64,000 bases of DNA from Oreocharis arfaki (taxonomy: Eukaryota > Chordata > Aves > Passeriformes > Paramythiidae). Of this stretch, positions 1-9,781 are shown in pieces (the stretch's first letter is position 1; each line of letters starts with the position of its first letter). Made by a program: the position numbers and the translations under genes. The notes under the pieces are model-generated. The model had not been told where the DNA came from. It worked only from the letters and a program-made list of their open reading frames with translations, and did no database searches. The stretch is from contig VZRR01007833.1 of NCBI GenBank assembly GCA_013398015.1, forward strand, positions 1,939,459-2,003,458. Reading direction: 5' to 3'.

Positions 1-1184
1 TTTTTGCTATTAAGTAGTCCAAGTATTAAAAATTCTGAGGAAGGAAAGCAGGTTGTGTAATACAGTTGAGTAACACATCTCTAACACCAGTGGATAACAC
101 AAGTTGCAAAACCAAGTAATTTCTTTTCCTTTGATAAAAATCTTTGTGAACTGAACCCTGAATAACTCCATCAGGTATTTCTACTTATTGGAGCACTTCC
201 TAGAATAAGTGCAGAAGAGGAGCCATCCTCCTTACATTCTACTTCATAGGACATAAATAAATCCAGTTAATATTTGTAAAAGCTGATCTTTCATCCTGTG
301 TCTGTAGAGCAACACATAGTTGGGGGCTGGGGGAGGAATTAAAAAAGACCTTCCTGAAGGAAACTCAGAAGGATGTTACGTATTCAACTAAGAGCTAGTA
401 TAAAAGCCAGGTCTTTAAGGATCTCTGCCTCCAAATATCACTAGTTACTTCTGAAAGTTTTGACCATGAGTCAAGATATTACTGAGAAGTAAATTTGTTT
501 CAGGAACACAAATCTTATTGAAGAAGTCATAACAATATTTAGAAGTACAGACTGTCAGAACAATGGTAGCTACAGTTAAAATTTGTAAGGAAAAAAAGAC
601 AACAAGAAAGGAAGGAGATGGAAATGCAGCTTGCTAACATTCATAGAAGGGTAACTCAGGCAGTTGAAAAGTCTTTACTAAGATAGGTCACCACATAAGT
701 CTCATTATATATTCCATCCAATACCCTGATATCTTTAATCATAGGACAGAAAGAGTAAAACAGTATCACCAATATCTTCTGCACAGCACTCTTTTCATGC
801 CACAGCATCTAAGATTAGTATCTTTAGCTTAGAACTTTCAGTTCAGGTACATCTCTGCAATGTTACATTTAAAAGTACTAATTCACTTTGCAAGTTACTC
901 AAGTTATTAGTTACTAAGTTACAAACTTTTAAAATTATCAACTTTTACATTTTAAAAATCCTATAATTAAAGTTACAGCATGAGCCACTCAAAGGAATGG
1001 CTCAAATACCAAGTTTCATGCACAAGTAACTCAAATTTTTCCACCTTAAGTTAGTTACACTTTGTATTCTACATCTGAACTTCTATTTGATTTGAAATTT
1101 TACATCAAAGTAAGTTTAAAAAGAAAAACCAGGAGAAAAACCACAGGAAGTGTTCTAATGAAATGCTGAAAGAGTTGAACGAAC
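1..1184 (-). other. R3HDM1: Intron 17, partial
   Basis: AT-rich intron running off the window. No exon, repeat or microRNA hairpin recognised. The host intron of miR-128-1 may be this one or a later one; the mature miR-128 sequence was not seen in these 1.2 kb. Confidence 0.7.
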
Positions 1185-1305
1185 CTGTCTGCTGGCCAGG
1201 CTGTGGCAGAGCCTGGTTCTGCTGCGTGCTGTAATGGACAGAAACAGGGCGGTACTGCTGGCTGGAGTGCGGGTACTGGTTGGGGGTACAGTAACAAGGT
1301 GGCAT
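1185..1305 (-). CDS. R3HDM1: R3HDM1 coding exon 17 (residues 666-706)
   Basis: 121 bases from acceptor TTGCTTTTCAG|ATGCCA to donor CAGACAG|GTTCGT. It encodes MPPCYCTPNQYPHSSQQYRP then VSVHYSTQQNQALPQPGQQT, matching human [20 protein letters not shown] and what follows. It ends one base into Gly706; the next exon lies outside the window. The ATG at the exon start is internal, not a start. Confidence 0.95.
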
Positions 1306-1785
1306 CTGAAAAGCAACAATCAGAGGTTCACTACCTGCAAGCAGCTCTAGAGAAGGCAGACATCTAAATGCAAAACGCGTAAAACAAAGATCCAAAACTT
1401 ACTAAAAGGTGCAACGGATGTTAAATAGTTCAGCGATTCAAAAATCACTTATACTACATAAATTCCTTCTTTAACAGCCAATTTCTCTACTTTTCTTGTA
1501 GAAGCAACAATCTCCAATTTCCAACAAGAGGCATTTGAGAGACAAGAAAACTATGCAGAACGTGAGTCTTACCAGCTGCAAGTAAATAGGAAAACCTATG
1601 TGATTGTTGCTCCTCAAGTAAACGGAAGTCATTCATTACAAAACACATACCCCAGAAAAGAGCCCAACCCCAGAACAAAAGCCCAGAGCTGCAGGGAACC
1701 CCAGACCGTATGAAAAGGTCCCGAGTAGAAGAGCAGGGTCAGTTTTTCACTGCAGCTTTCGGGAGGCTGGAAGGAGCCGTGGTAC
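1306..1785 (-). other. R3HDM1: Intron 16
   Basis: 480 bases, AT-rich apart from the edge near exon 16. Nothing recognised. Confidence 0.8.
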
Positions 1786-2046
1786 CTGTGGCACGGGCTG
1801 CTGCACATATCCCTGCTGCGGGAGCACGGGCTGGCCCACGGCGTGGCCGGGGCCCGAGTAGGCCGGGCCGGGCGCGGGCTGTGCCGAGGGCGCTGCGGCG
1901 GGGGCGGCAGCGAGGATGTAGCCGGGCTGCTGCGGCGCCTGCAGCACCACGCCGGGCTGGAACAGCGCCGGGGCAGGCTCGGCGCCCTCGGCCGGGGGCT
2001 GCCGCGCGAGGCTCAGGTGGCTGAACTGCGATCCCAGGCCGTCTTG
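1786..2046 (-). CDS. R3HDM1: R3HDM1 coding exon 16 (residues 579-665, GC-rich, Ala/Pro-rich)
   Basis: 261 bases from acceptor CCCACGACTGCAG|CAAGAC to donor GCCACAG|GTACCA. It encodes the conserved QDGLGSQFSHLSLARQP, then a GC-driven Ala/Pro/Gly stretch (FQPGVVLQAPQQPGYILAAA and on), then GQPVLPQQGYVQQPVPQ. Human R3HDM1 has a long Pro run here; this bird copy has an Ala/Pro/Gly mix. The phase is 0-0. The exon is much richer in GC and CpG than its introns, and this produces long spurious open frames on the opposite strand. Confidence 0.95.
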
Positions 2047-2776
2047 CTGCAGTCGTGGGAAAAACAGGAAAAAACGCATTTGCAAATGCACATTCAAGGA
2101 AAAAAGAAATAAAATAGCCGAATACCTCAGTAAGTTTCAGACAGCATGTCTCACATTACTGTGCGTTAGCAACAGCAGCCAAAGAACAGCAAAGAAGATG
2201 GAACCGTAACAAATTATCTTCAGGGCTGACAGCAGGAGAGAATATCCATGTTCAGACTTTGCTCTTTTCAGTGCAAATATTTTGCCTTTTGGATTACATC
2301 TGCCTTTACTTATTGTGAGAATTCTTTTGTCAAAAAGAAAGTTCAGAATTTGTGTCACTAACATTTTCTGATTGGACTCCAAAACTTGAGTGAAAACATT
2401 TAATCCCAGTTAAAACAGCACAATGCCTTAGTATTGCTGAAGTAAATTTTTGGTTTTGAGAGCTTAACATAATGAAGCTCTAATCCTGAGTTACAAGGTA
2501 CATTCCTCTAACTTAGCTATTATCCTACATGCAAAGATTAATTATCTTTTCATCTGAAATCAAGTAACAACAGAGAGAAATGTGTTCCAGGGGTTACCCT
2601 CTATCTGTGTTTTATTAACATGTGAAAGGATGCCACTGATTGCACTGAGCACTGCAGGAGTCCTGCAGAATCTGAAACTTCTGTTACAGTAACCTCAAGC
2701 TCCTTTTCTTTACAAGCAATTCAGTATAAAATTAGCAACATCCTGTAAATTAGAAGTGATGACTAATTAGTACTGC

Positions 2777-2792
2777 TTTTTTTTTTTTTTTT
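2777..2792. repeat. T16 homopolymer
   Basis: Sixteen T on the plus strand (A16 in the transcript). Simple repeat; no retroposon body recognised beside it. Confidence 0.8.
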
Positions 2793-3718
2793 GCTAAACA
2801 GGAAGCTTTGGTTCATACTTCAAAAGTGGACTTTCCAAACATGCAGGAACGTTAGAATTATTTCAAGACCACTTGATCTTCTCTTAGATCATCCTGAAGA
2901 CAGGAATTATTCAAGGAAAAGTAGGTGCAAGCTCCATCTTTTACTGATTAGCTACATTCACATTTTATGATGTATTTTTTTTAGTTTCCAAGCTAAAGAT
3001 ATTATTAACTACTGCCAGAAATATGAATTTGCACCTAAAACTTAATTTAGAATAAATACCTTTAGTATGTATTTAGTACATCTTTAAAAGCCTTATTTTC
3101 CTATTATTAGATAATAATCTGACTTAGGTATTTCATTCCTTAATGGTGCCTATTAAATGCAACTATAATGCTTTTCTACTTTGGATTTTACATTCTCCTT
3201 TTCCAAATCCTGAGTTTAGAGAGGAGATTTTGCATGTGAGTTTACCTTAGCCTGAAGGACAAACCCAAGACAAACCACACTGGTTTCTGTTACATTACCA
3301 GTGTAAGTAAATTCTGACCTGGTCAGTTTGTCCTGCAGTGACATGTATGGTACAAGCACGATTAAGCCCTGGAACATGGCATTCCCAATAAATGGAGAAA
3401 GAACACTCTCCTGGTGCCAACTACAGAGGTGTTACACTTGGATTGCAATCCAAGACCATCAATCCTTTTCATTATGTTACATGAGCTACCATCAGCAGGA
3501 ATAAATTTTTGAAACTGCCTGGGCACTTAGTATTTGAACCCATTTCCTGAATGTGAAGTGCTTTGAAATTACTACAAACCTGGAAGGAGTTTCCTTCTCT
3601 GCTTTAGCACCTACTCAAAATCTCAATTAACTTCAGAAGTGACATCCCTATTGAATTCAGCTAAAACTGTATTTATTATAAGACATTTCTGATTAATGTT
3701 GAAAATAAGCTATTGTTC

Positions 3719-3723
3719 AACAC
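3719..3723. repeat. Target-site duplication, copy 1 (AACAC)
   Basis: Five bases next to the LTR start, identical to 4,627-4,631 at the other end. Confidence 0.8.
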
Positions 3724-4626
3724 TGTGGTGAGTTAACTTTGGCTGGCTCCTAAGTGCCCACCAAGCCACTCCATCCCTCCTCTAATCCTTAGTAATACAG
3801 GGAGAGAAAATATGATGAAAGACTTATGGGTCAAGAAAAGGACAGGAAGATCATTCACCAATTACCATCACAGGCAAAACAGATGCAACTTGGGGAAGAC
3901 TAAATTTATTCATGCCAATTAATAACAGAGTAGGATAGTGAGAAATAAAACCAAAACTAAAACCACCTTCCCTCAACCCCACTGCTTCTTCCCAGACTCA
4001 ACTTCACTCCCATATCTTCTCCCTCCTCCTCCAAGTATCAAGGGATGGAGAACTGGGCTTGTGATTGGTTCCCAGTCATGTCTCTACTGCTTCTTCCTCC
4101 TCACACTTCTGCTCCAGCATGGGGTCCTGCCCATGGGATACTGTCCTTCACAAACCTCTTCAGTGTGGGTTCTTCCCACAGGCTGAAGTCCTTCAGGAAT
4201 GGAGTGCCCTAGTACGGGTCCTACCAGAAAACCTGCTCCTGAAGGGCTCCTCTCCGTGGGCTACTGCTCCTGCCAGGAGCCCACTCCTGGAGGCTTCCAG
4301 CTTCCTTCAGAGCACTTGTGCCTGCTCTGCTGTAGGATGCTCCAAGGGCTGCAGGGTGGATATCTTCTCCACCATGGTCCTTCATGAGCACCTTCTTGCT
4401 TTCCTCCCTCTGGCCTTGATTTCTGCAGAGTTGTTTCTCCCTCCTCTCCCTCACATCCTTTTCCAAGCACACTCAGAGGTGCCACCAGTGTGAACGACTG
4501 ACTCAGCTTGGGCTGTGCAGTGTCAGCCTTGTCTCCATCCAGTGTGGGGGCAGCTCCCAGTCTCTACTCCCAGGAGCCATCTGTGCAGCTCCCTGCTCCA
4601 AAACCTTGCCACATAAACTCAACACA
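3724..4626 (-). mobile_element. Solo LTR of an avian endogenous retrovirus (ERVL-like)
   Basis: A 903-base element starts TGTGGTGAGTTAAC and ends CTCAACACA, so it has TGTG...CACA ends. It is flanked on both sides by the perfect 5-bp duplication AACAC (3,719-3,723 and 4,627-4,631). The body matches from memory a common bird LTR, with pieces such as TTGGCTGGCTCC, GTGCCCACCAAGCCACTC and CAAAACCTTGCCAC. An AATAAA on the minus strand at 3,910-3,905, about 180 bases from one end, suggests the LTR points the same way as R3HDM1. No internal viral genes remain, as expected after LTR-LTR recombination. A 5-bp duplication suits ERVL-type elements. Confidence 0.85.
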
Positions 4627-4631
4627 AACAC
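4627..4631. repeat. Target-site duplication, copy 2 (AACAC)
   Basis: Five bases directly after the LTR end, identical to 3,719-3,723. One base further out the flanks differ, so the duplication is exactly five bases. Confidence 0.8.
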
Positions 4632-5265
4632 GCACTCATTGAAGTATTGGAGCAGACTGGGGCATTGGGAAGCTTTAATTTTTGACCTGGACTCTAGTTC
4701 AGATTCTCCCTTGGGTAACAATTCTCCTTTACTAAGTTTCAGTTTCACTTTGTGTGGCTTTTCTTTCTCTTTTTTCCTGTTTTTTGATCGACTAAGATGT
4801 TTCATTTCCAGCTTCTACTTTTCAAACAATGGATACTAGAGAAGTAGGAGTGTTCAAAGTTCTAGCAAACAGGCTACAAAAAGGTAACCTCAAAAAAATC
4901 AGAGCAGCTGATCCCTCAGAATGTATTAAGGTTCAGCAGAAGAGCAAGCGGACAAGGAAACAATAAGAAACAATGGAAAGAGGTTAATATCCAGAGACAG
5001 AAAAAGGTACTGACTGGCTAACAAAACAGCACTGAAAAACTTCCTTTACAAAGGGAAGTAATCTCTAAATATAGAGATATAGCCTTAATTGCACATATTC
5101 CTGCTGAACTCGAAATGTTCGCATCTCGGGCACTCAGGTGATGTGTCGCTGTGATTGAGAGCCAGCCACTACCCTGGTACCACACAGCACTCAAACAGCC
5201 AAGCAAAGGTCAGCAGCCACCAGAGATGAGCCTGTGCAGGGAGCAGAGAAGAGAAGGTGTAATAC

Positions 5266-5367
5266 CACAGAGTATTGCTGTGCAGAGGAGGCTGGCAGGA
5301 GCGGGGGTGGGTACGACACTGCGGAGTACTGGACAGGCTGGGAGGAAGGCTGCAGAGCCCGCAGAGG
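5266..5367 (-). CDS. R3HDM1: R3HDM1 coding exon 15 (residues 545-578, probable cassette)
   Basis: 102 bases from acceptor TTGTTTCTGCAG|CCTCTG to donor CTCTGTG|GTATTA. It encodes PLRALQPSSQPVQYSAVSYP followed by PPLLPASSAQQYSV. The SQPVQYS.VSYP and QQYSV pieces occur in this family. The phase is 0-0 and the exon adds exactly 34 residues, so it can be included or skipped freely. As remembered, the main human isoform reads straight from exon 14 to exon 16, so this is probably alternative. Confidence 0.88.
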
Positions 5368-6762
5368 CTGCAGAAACAACAGGGTTATGAACAAGGTTAA
5401 CACCAGAGTAAGAGAAGTGAAAACAAGTCTTTTGTAACAGAAAAAGGCAACTGTGCTCCAGAAGAGCAACTCACTCCACTCTCAGAAACAGAATGGATAA
5501 TTCTTTTTTCCTAAACTTAAGACTGCATAGAATGAAAACAGAAGTAACTCTGAATATCTCAGTGTCCCAAAAGACATCCATTGCTTTATTTGTTATACAC
5601 TATACTAGCTATGTCAGCAAATTGCTTCTCTTTAATGTTTACTGTTTCCTTTAGAGAGACTTAAAAACTCCACGAGCATTTTAAACACAAGCTCTTTCAA
5701 AGCATCTAAAGGTAGAATGAATTTACTACTAACCATAGATTCAAACACACTACTTTCATTTATTCAACAGTACTAAAATATTTTCTCGAGATTGCTGTCA
5801 TTGCTCATAATATTTCAGGCAGGTTTAATTCCAGCATCCACTGAGAAGGTAATCAGAGAATTAGCATGGAATTTGTGAAGAAAATGGCAAATACTGCATA
5901 CACACTTCTGTGAACTAGAAAGAGTACAAATGAGACCTTTTTCAAACCAGACCAGCTCTACTGTGGCATACCCAGCTATCTGAACAGATTTAAATGGGGA
6001 AAACAAACAAAGGTAAAGGTTTAGATGAAGTTCTATAATTAACTTTTCAATAAAATTTAAGAGCCATCTGAAAATACCACAGGAGACTACAGCCAGTACC
6101 TTGGTGCCTTGAAATAGCTGCTGTGGAGAAGAACCACCCTCCCTTCTCCTGCCCATACATTTTGCTTTTCTTCTCCACCTAGGGCTGGGGCAGTCTTTAA
6201 TCTGGCCTATTTCACTAAACTCTTGTACAAGACAAGGATAAAACACATTCTGTACTCGTGTGTGTGGTTTTGTGAGCAGAACAGGCCGAAGTGCTACTAA
6301 TGAGATGTTCGTGCTGTACCAGTCCTAAGGTACTCCTTCTGTGCCATGAGTCCTGCTTGTGCTGTACAGCCCAGGAATTAATCTGGCTGAGAAAGAACCC
6401 TAAGACAAGAAACCCAAGGTTCCAGTTGGATTAACTCTCTTCCCAGCTGCCAACTGTATTGCTCTTAATGCCTGGGTAACTCCACAGTGCAATTACGGAT
6501 GAAAGCAGAACCTCTCGTTCTTGATAACAACATTTTCATACTAAAATTTCTCAGTATTTTTAAGAAAAGGCTGCTGACCATGCTCAGGTATGAGCAGAGC
6601 TGATAGTTCTGAGGACTGGGAGGGAAAAAGCCCAGTTACCCTTATCTGTGTGACCATTCTTCACATCCACTGCAGCAGAATAAATAACCTCCCTGCCCCT
6701 GATCTCTGAGCTGGGGGAGAGCCCAGCCCCAGTGTCCCTGAGCATGTGTTTGACAAGTGCAC
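5368..6762 (-). other. R3HDM1: Intron 14
   Basis: 1.4 kb. A 143-codon minus-strand open frame (5,815-6,246) has no recognisable relatives and no exon signals. No repeat seen. Confidence 0.7.
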
Positions 6763-6917
6763 CTGTGAGAGGACGGGGTTTGCTCCGGGCTGGTGCTGGG
6801 CTGGGCTGGGCAGGGCTGGCTGAGGTGCAGCTCCAGGCACTTGGGTCCTAACAGGCTGCTGAGGCAGGGGAGGATTGTACACAACCGGAGTGCCATCGGG
6901 GTTGAGGAACGGCTGAC
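6763..6917 (-). CDS. R3HDM1: R3HDM1 coding exon 14 (residues 493-544)
   Basis: 155 bases from acceptor TTCCCCTTGGCAG|GTCAGC to donor CTCACAG|GTGCAC. It encodes QPFLNPDGTPVVYNPPLPQQ, the conserved continuation of the NPQTG motif, then a Pro/Gln-rich stretch including PVRTQVPGAAPQPALPSPAQ. It ends in phase 0 at Gln544. Confidence 0.96.
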
Positions 6918-9523
6918 CTGCCAAGGGGAAGGAGAACAAACACAGCCAGTTGCACCATCTAAACTGGGAGAAAACAGACACGCGTATTTACAGCAGGCAA
7001 AATTAAAAAAATAATAACACTGAAAAATAAGTGAAGTCATACTGTTTTATATGACAGATTCATGCCAACTGCCCACAACTATACCAGCAATGACTACATG
7101 CAGCTAAAACCCAAAACATTTAAGCTAAACTAAGATACCCCAGTCTTTATGTAGTGAACACAGATAAACATTTCTTATATCCTACTCATCTTGAAACTTG
7201 ATTTTTAATCAAGTACATTGAATATGACAGGAGTAATAAAGGAAAAGCCTACTAAAAATACTGTTTTAAGGATTTTTTAAAAATTAAATCTCCTTTAATC
7301 AATTTGAACACCAATCAGAACACAGGAGAGCTTAAAAGGCAAATATTTTTTGAAAACTATATAAAGCAATAGCTGCCCTGGTATTCCCATGACTGCTAAT
7401 GAGATTACTGATAAAGGACTCTCTTCCCCTATTCTTAGATTAATTGGCTTTTAGCTTTCAAAATAAATAACATAGTATTATTCTCCCATTTAATAATTTG
7501 CAACCTCAATATTACAGCAATGGGTCAGTGAAAAAGAATTGAAAAATAAACTCCATAAAGGTAAATTATAAAAAATCAGTGATTTCTTTTTGTGCCTGGG
7601 TTGGAAAAAAACCAAAACAAATGGAAGGAACAAGAGCCTGGCTGGCAAGAACCTGTGCCTACCTGCTTAGTGACACGGTTCCTGCATTGGTTTATTCTGA
7701 TGCTTAAAGGGCCCAATACTGATGTAAATTTTTCTCTCCTCTGATTTAAAGATATTCTTGTCCTTTCCAAAAAGGTATAAACTGAGCCTAAAGCCTTTGC
7801 ACCCTGCCAAAGCAGACTAATGTTCCTCCAGACTTCTTGGTCCCATCATAGTTAAATGCAACTGCCCAACATAAAGAGTGTAACAGTCACTGAAGAAAGG
7901 ACTGAGGAACTCATGGCAGACAAAGAGGGAGCATGAACAGACTTGCAAAAATAAGCTACAGCAGCTGGACTGCAGCTCATCAGGTGCTATTCAACTGAGC
8001 TTAATAGATTTGTCTTTAAAACTCAAGAATTGGGAATGTTCACACAAATAAGGACTCAGATTTTCTTATTTCCTTCTACCACTTCCTGCTCATCACCAGA
8101 GCTTCACTTGTTTCTTGGAGTGTCTGGGTAAGAACTGTCTCTTCCTAATTCCCATCTTCAGCCAGTGAGAAGAATGGCTCTGCTGCCCCAAGGGCACAGA
8201 ATCCTCTGTCAAACTCTGAGGAACCAATCTCTGCTTTTGGAACTCTGGCTGGCATTGGAACAATAAAGCCAGAGGAACAATTACAGAATTCAACGATTTG
8301 AGTACATCGGAAATCCAAGTTTATCTGCACCTAAATGTTCCTTGTTCTCAAAGTGTTCTTCATCTTCTATTAGAAGCATATTAGACATTAACATAATTAT
8401 AAAAGACTATTAATGAACTTAGCTCTAAGATGACAAATAAATTCTCCTCCAAATCCAATGGCTATCTATGAAAATTAGGTCCTACAGCAACTCATTTGTA
8501 ACCAAATTTTTAGCAATTGATTCATATTAAGGAAAAAGAGAAATTTATCTATTTCAATGTTATACCTTCTAGTTAAAGAAATTATTTACTACATGATCAT
8601 TTTAACAACCCCAAGGAGAAACATTTTGCTTAAAACATCATGTGCAGTTATATTCAAACATAATCAAGTCCATCTACAGAATGATGGTAAATCTATCCTG
8701 AAGTATTTTCTTTTCTACAATGAAAATAAATCATTATACTAAAATTAAAATACATAATTTCTTAAAAATATGATGTTTTGCATAAAGGGTAAATTAAATT
8801 TTTCAGGATTTCTTGATTTTTACAAGGTGTAGAAGTTTGCCCAAAGAATGCTAACTCATTATTTAATCCAGACAAGCTATTACAGACCTCCTTGCATCTA
8901 CATTATGAGTATCAATTTCCTACTACTTACTAAAACATATCAGTATTGGCCAATTACACCAACGCTGATTTAATCCTGTTTTAAAGTGACAAAAAGGAGT
9001 TTAGAAATAGCCTTTCATCCTGTGCTTCTTTCTTTCACTTGTGTTAACTCAGCCTTGAGCACAGAGATGAGAGTGTGTTGCATCAAAAAAAAAAAGAAGG
9101 ATGATAAATTCTTTTAAGTCAATATAAATCCTTTATCAGGCTCTCTCCCCTCCCTGAAACTGTTTTATAGTAGCACTGGAAAAGACTTTTTCCTCTTCCG
9201 AAAAAAGCTGAAACAATTAATTGAAGTTATTCTGTGTTCTGGATACTAAATCATACGATTTTCATATTTTGTGCAAGTCACTCATTAAAATTTTACATGT
9301 AAAACTCTTCTAGAGAAAATCATGTGACTTTACTCATTCCTTTGATCCTCCAGTCATGCTTCCTTGATAAATTAAGTGCATTGAACGAACACAAGCACGT
9401 TAAAAAAATAAAGAGAAAAATAAAGGACAAAGGACAATACTGACACAAAGTCTTGTGCAAACACTCGTGCGTTTTTTTCCAAGCTCCCCAGTGTAACAGA
9501 GACACCCCCAAGCATGTACCAAC
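6918..9523 (-). other. R3HDM1: Intron 13
   Basis: 2.6 kb, strongly AT-rich. No gene, transposon or long repeat recognised. Confidence 0.75.
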
Positions 9524-9781
9524 CTGTTTGAGGGTTGACCAGCACACTGCCAGGGGGGATGCCCGCCGCTTCCAAGGGAAGCAGAAAGAAGCTACTGCTA
9601 GCAGCAGGTGCCACTTGCCCGCTCATGCCACCATCAAAGGAAAGAGAGTTACTAGAGCTGACAGTTGGATACACAGCAGGCGTGCCAGGGGAGGGCTGGC
9701 TTAGAGCTGGCACTGGAAGAGGCTGCTGGCTGTGAGAGAGAGAACCTGTGGAGGACCCTACACTACTAGAAGACTCTGAAC
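9524..9781 (-). CDS. R3HDM1: R3HDM1 coding exon 13 (residues 407-493)
   Basis: 258 bases from acceptor CTCCTTTCCTAG|GTTCAG to donor CAAACAG|GTTGGT. It encodes a Ser-rich start (SESSSSVGSSTGSLS), then PVPALSQPSPGTPAVYPTVS, SSNSLSFDGGMSGQVAP and FFLLPLEAAGIPPGSVLVNP. This FLLPLEAAGIPPGSILVNPQTG block is one of the best conserved motifs of the family tail. It ends one base into Gly493. Confidence 0.97.

Larger units (their letters stand above)
2047..5265 (-). other. R3HDM1: Intron 15 with a solo LTR
   Basis: 3.2 kb. It contains a T16 tract (2,777-2,792) and a 903-bp solo LTR (3,724-4,626). The remaining sequence is AT-rich with nothing recognised. Confidence 0.75.

Noticed and set aside
1710..2112. 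Plus-strand open frames of 104 and 89 codons, Arg/Ala/Gly-rich
   Set aside because: They are shadows of the GC-rich R3HDM1 exon 16 on the other strand, which has family similarity and correct splice sites.
4065..4493. Plus-strand 142-codon open frame
   Set aside because: Lies wholly inside the solo LTR; no viral or host protein similarity recognised.
5815..6246. Minus-strand 143-codon open frame in intron 14
   Set aside because: No similarity to R3HDM1 or other families and it would break the phase between exons 14 and 15.
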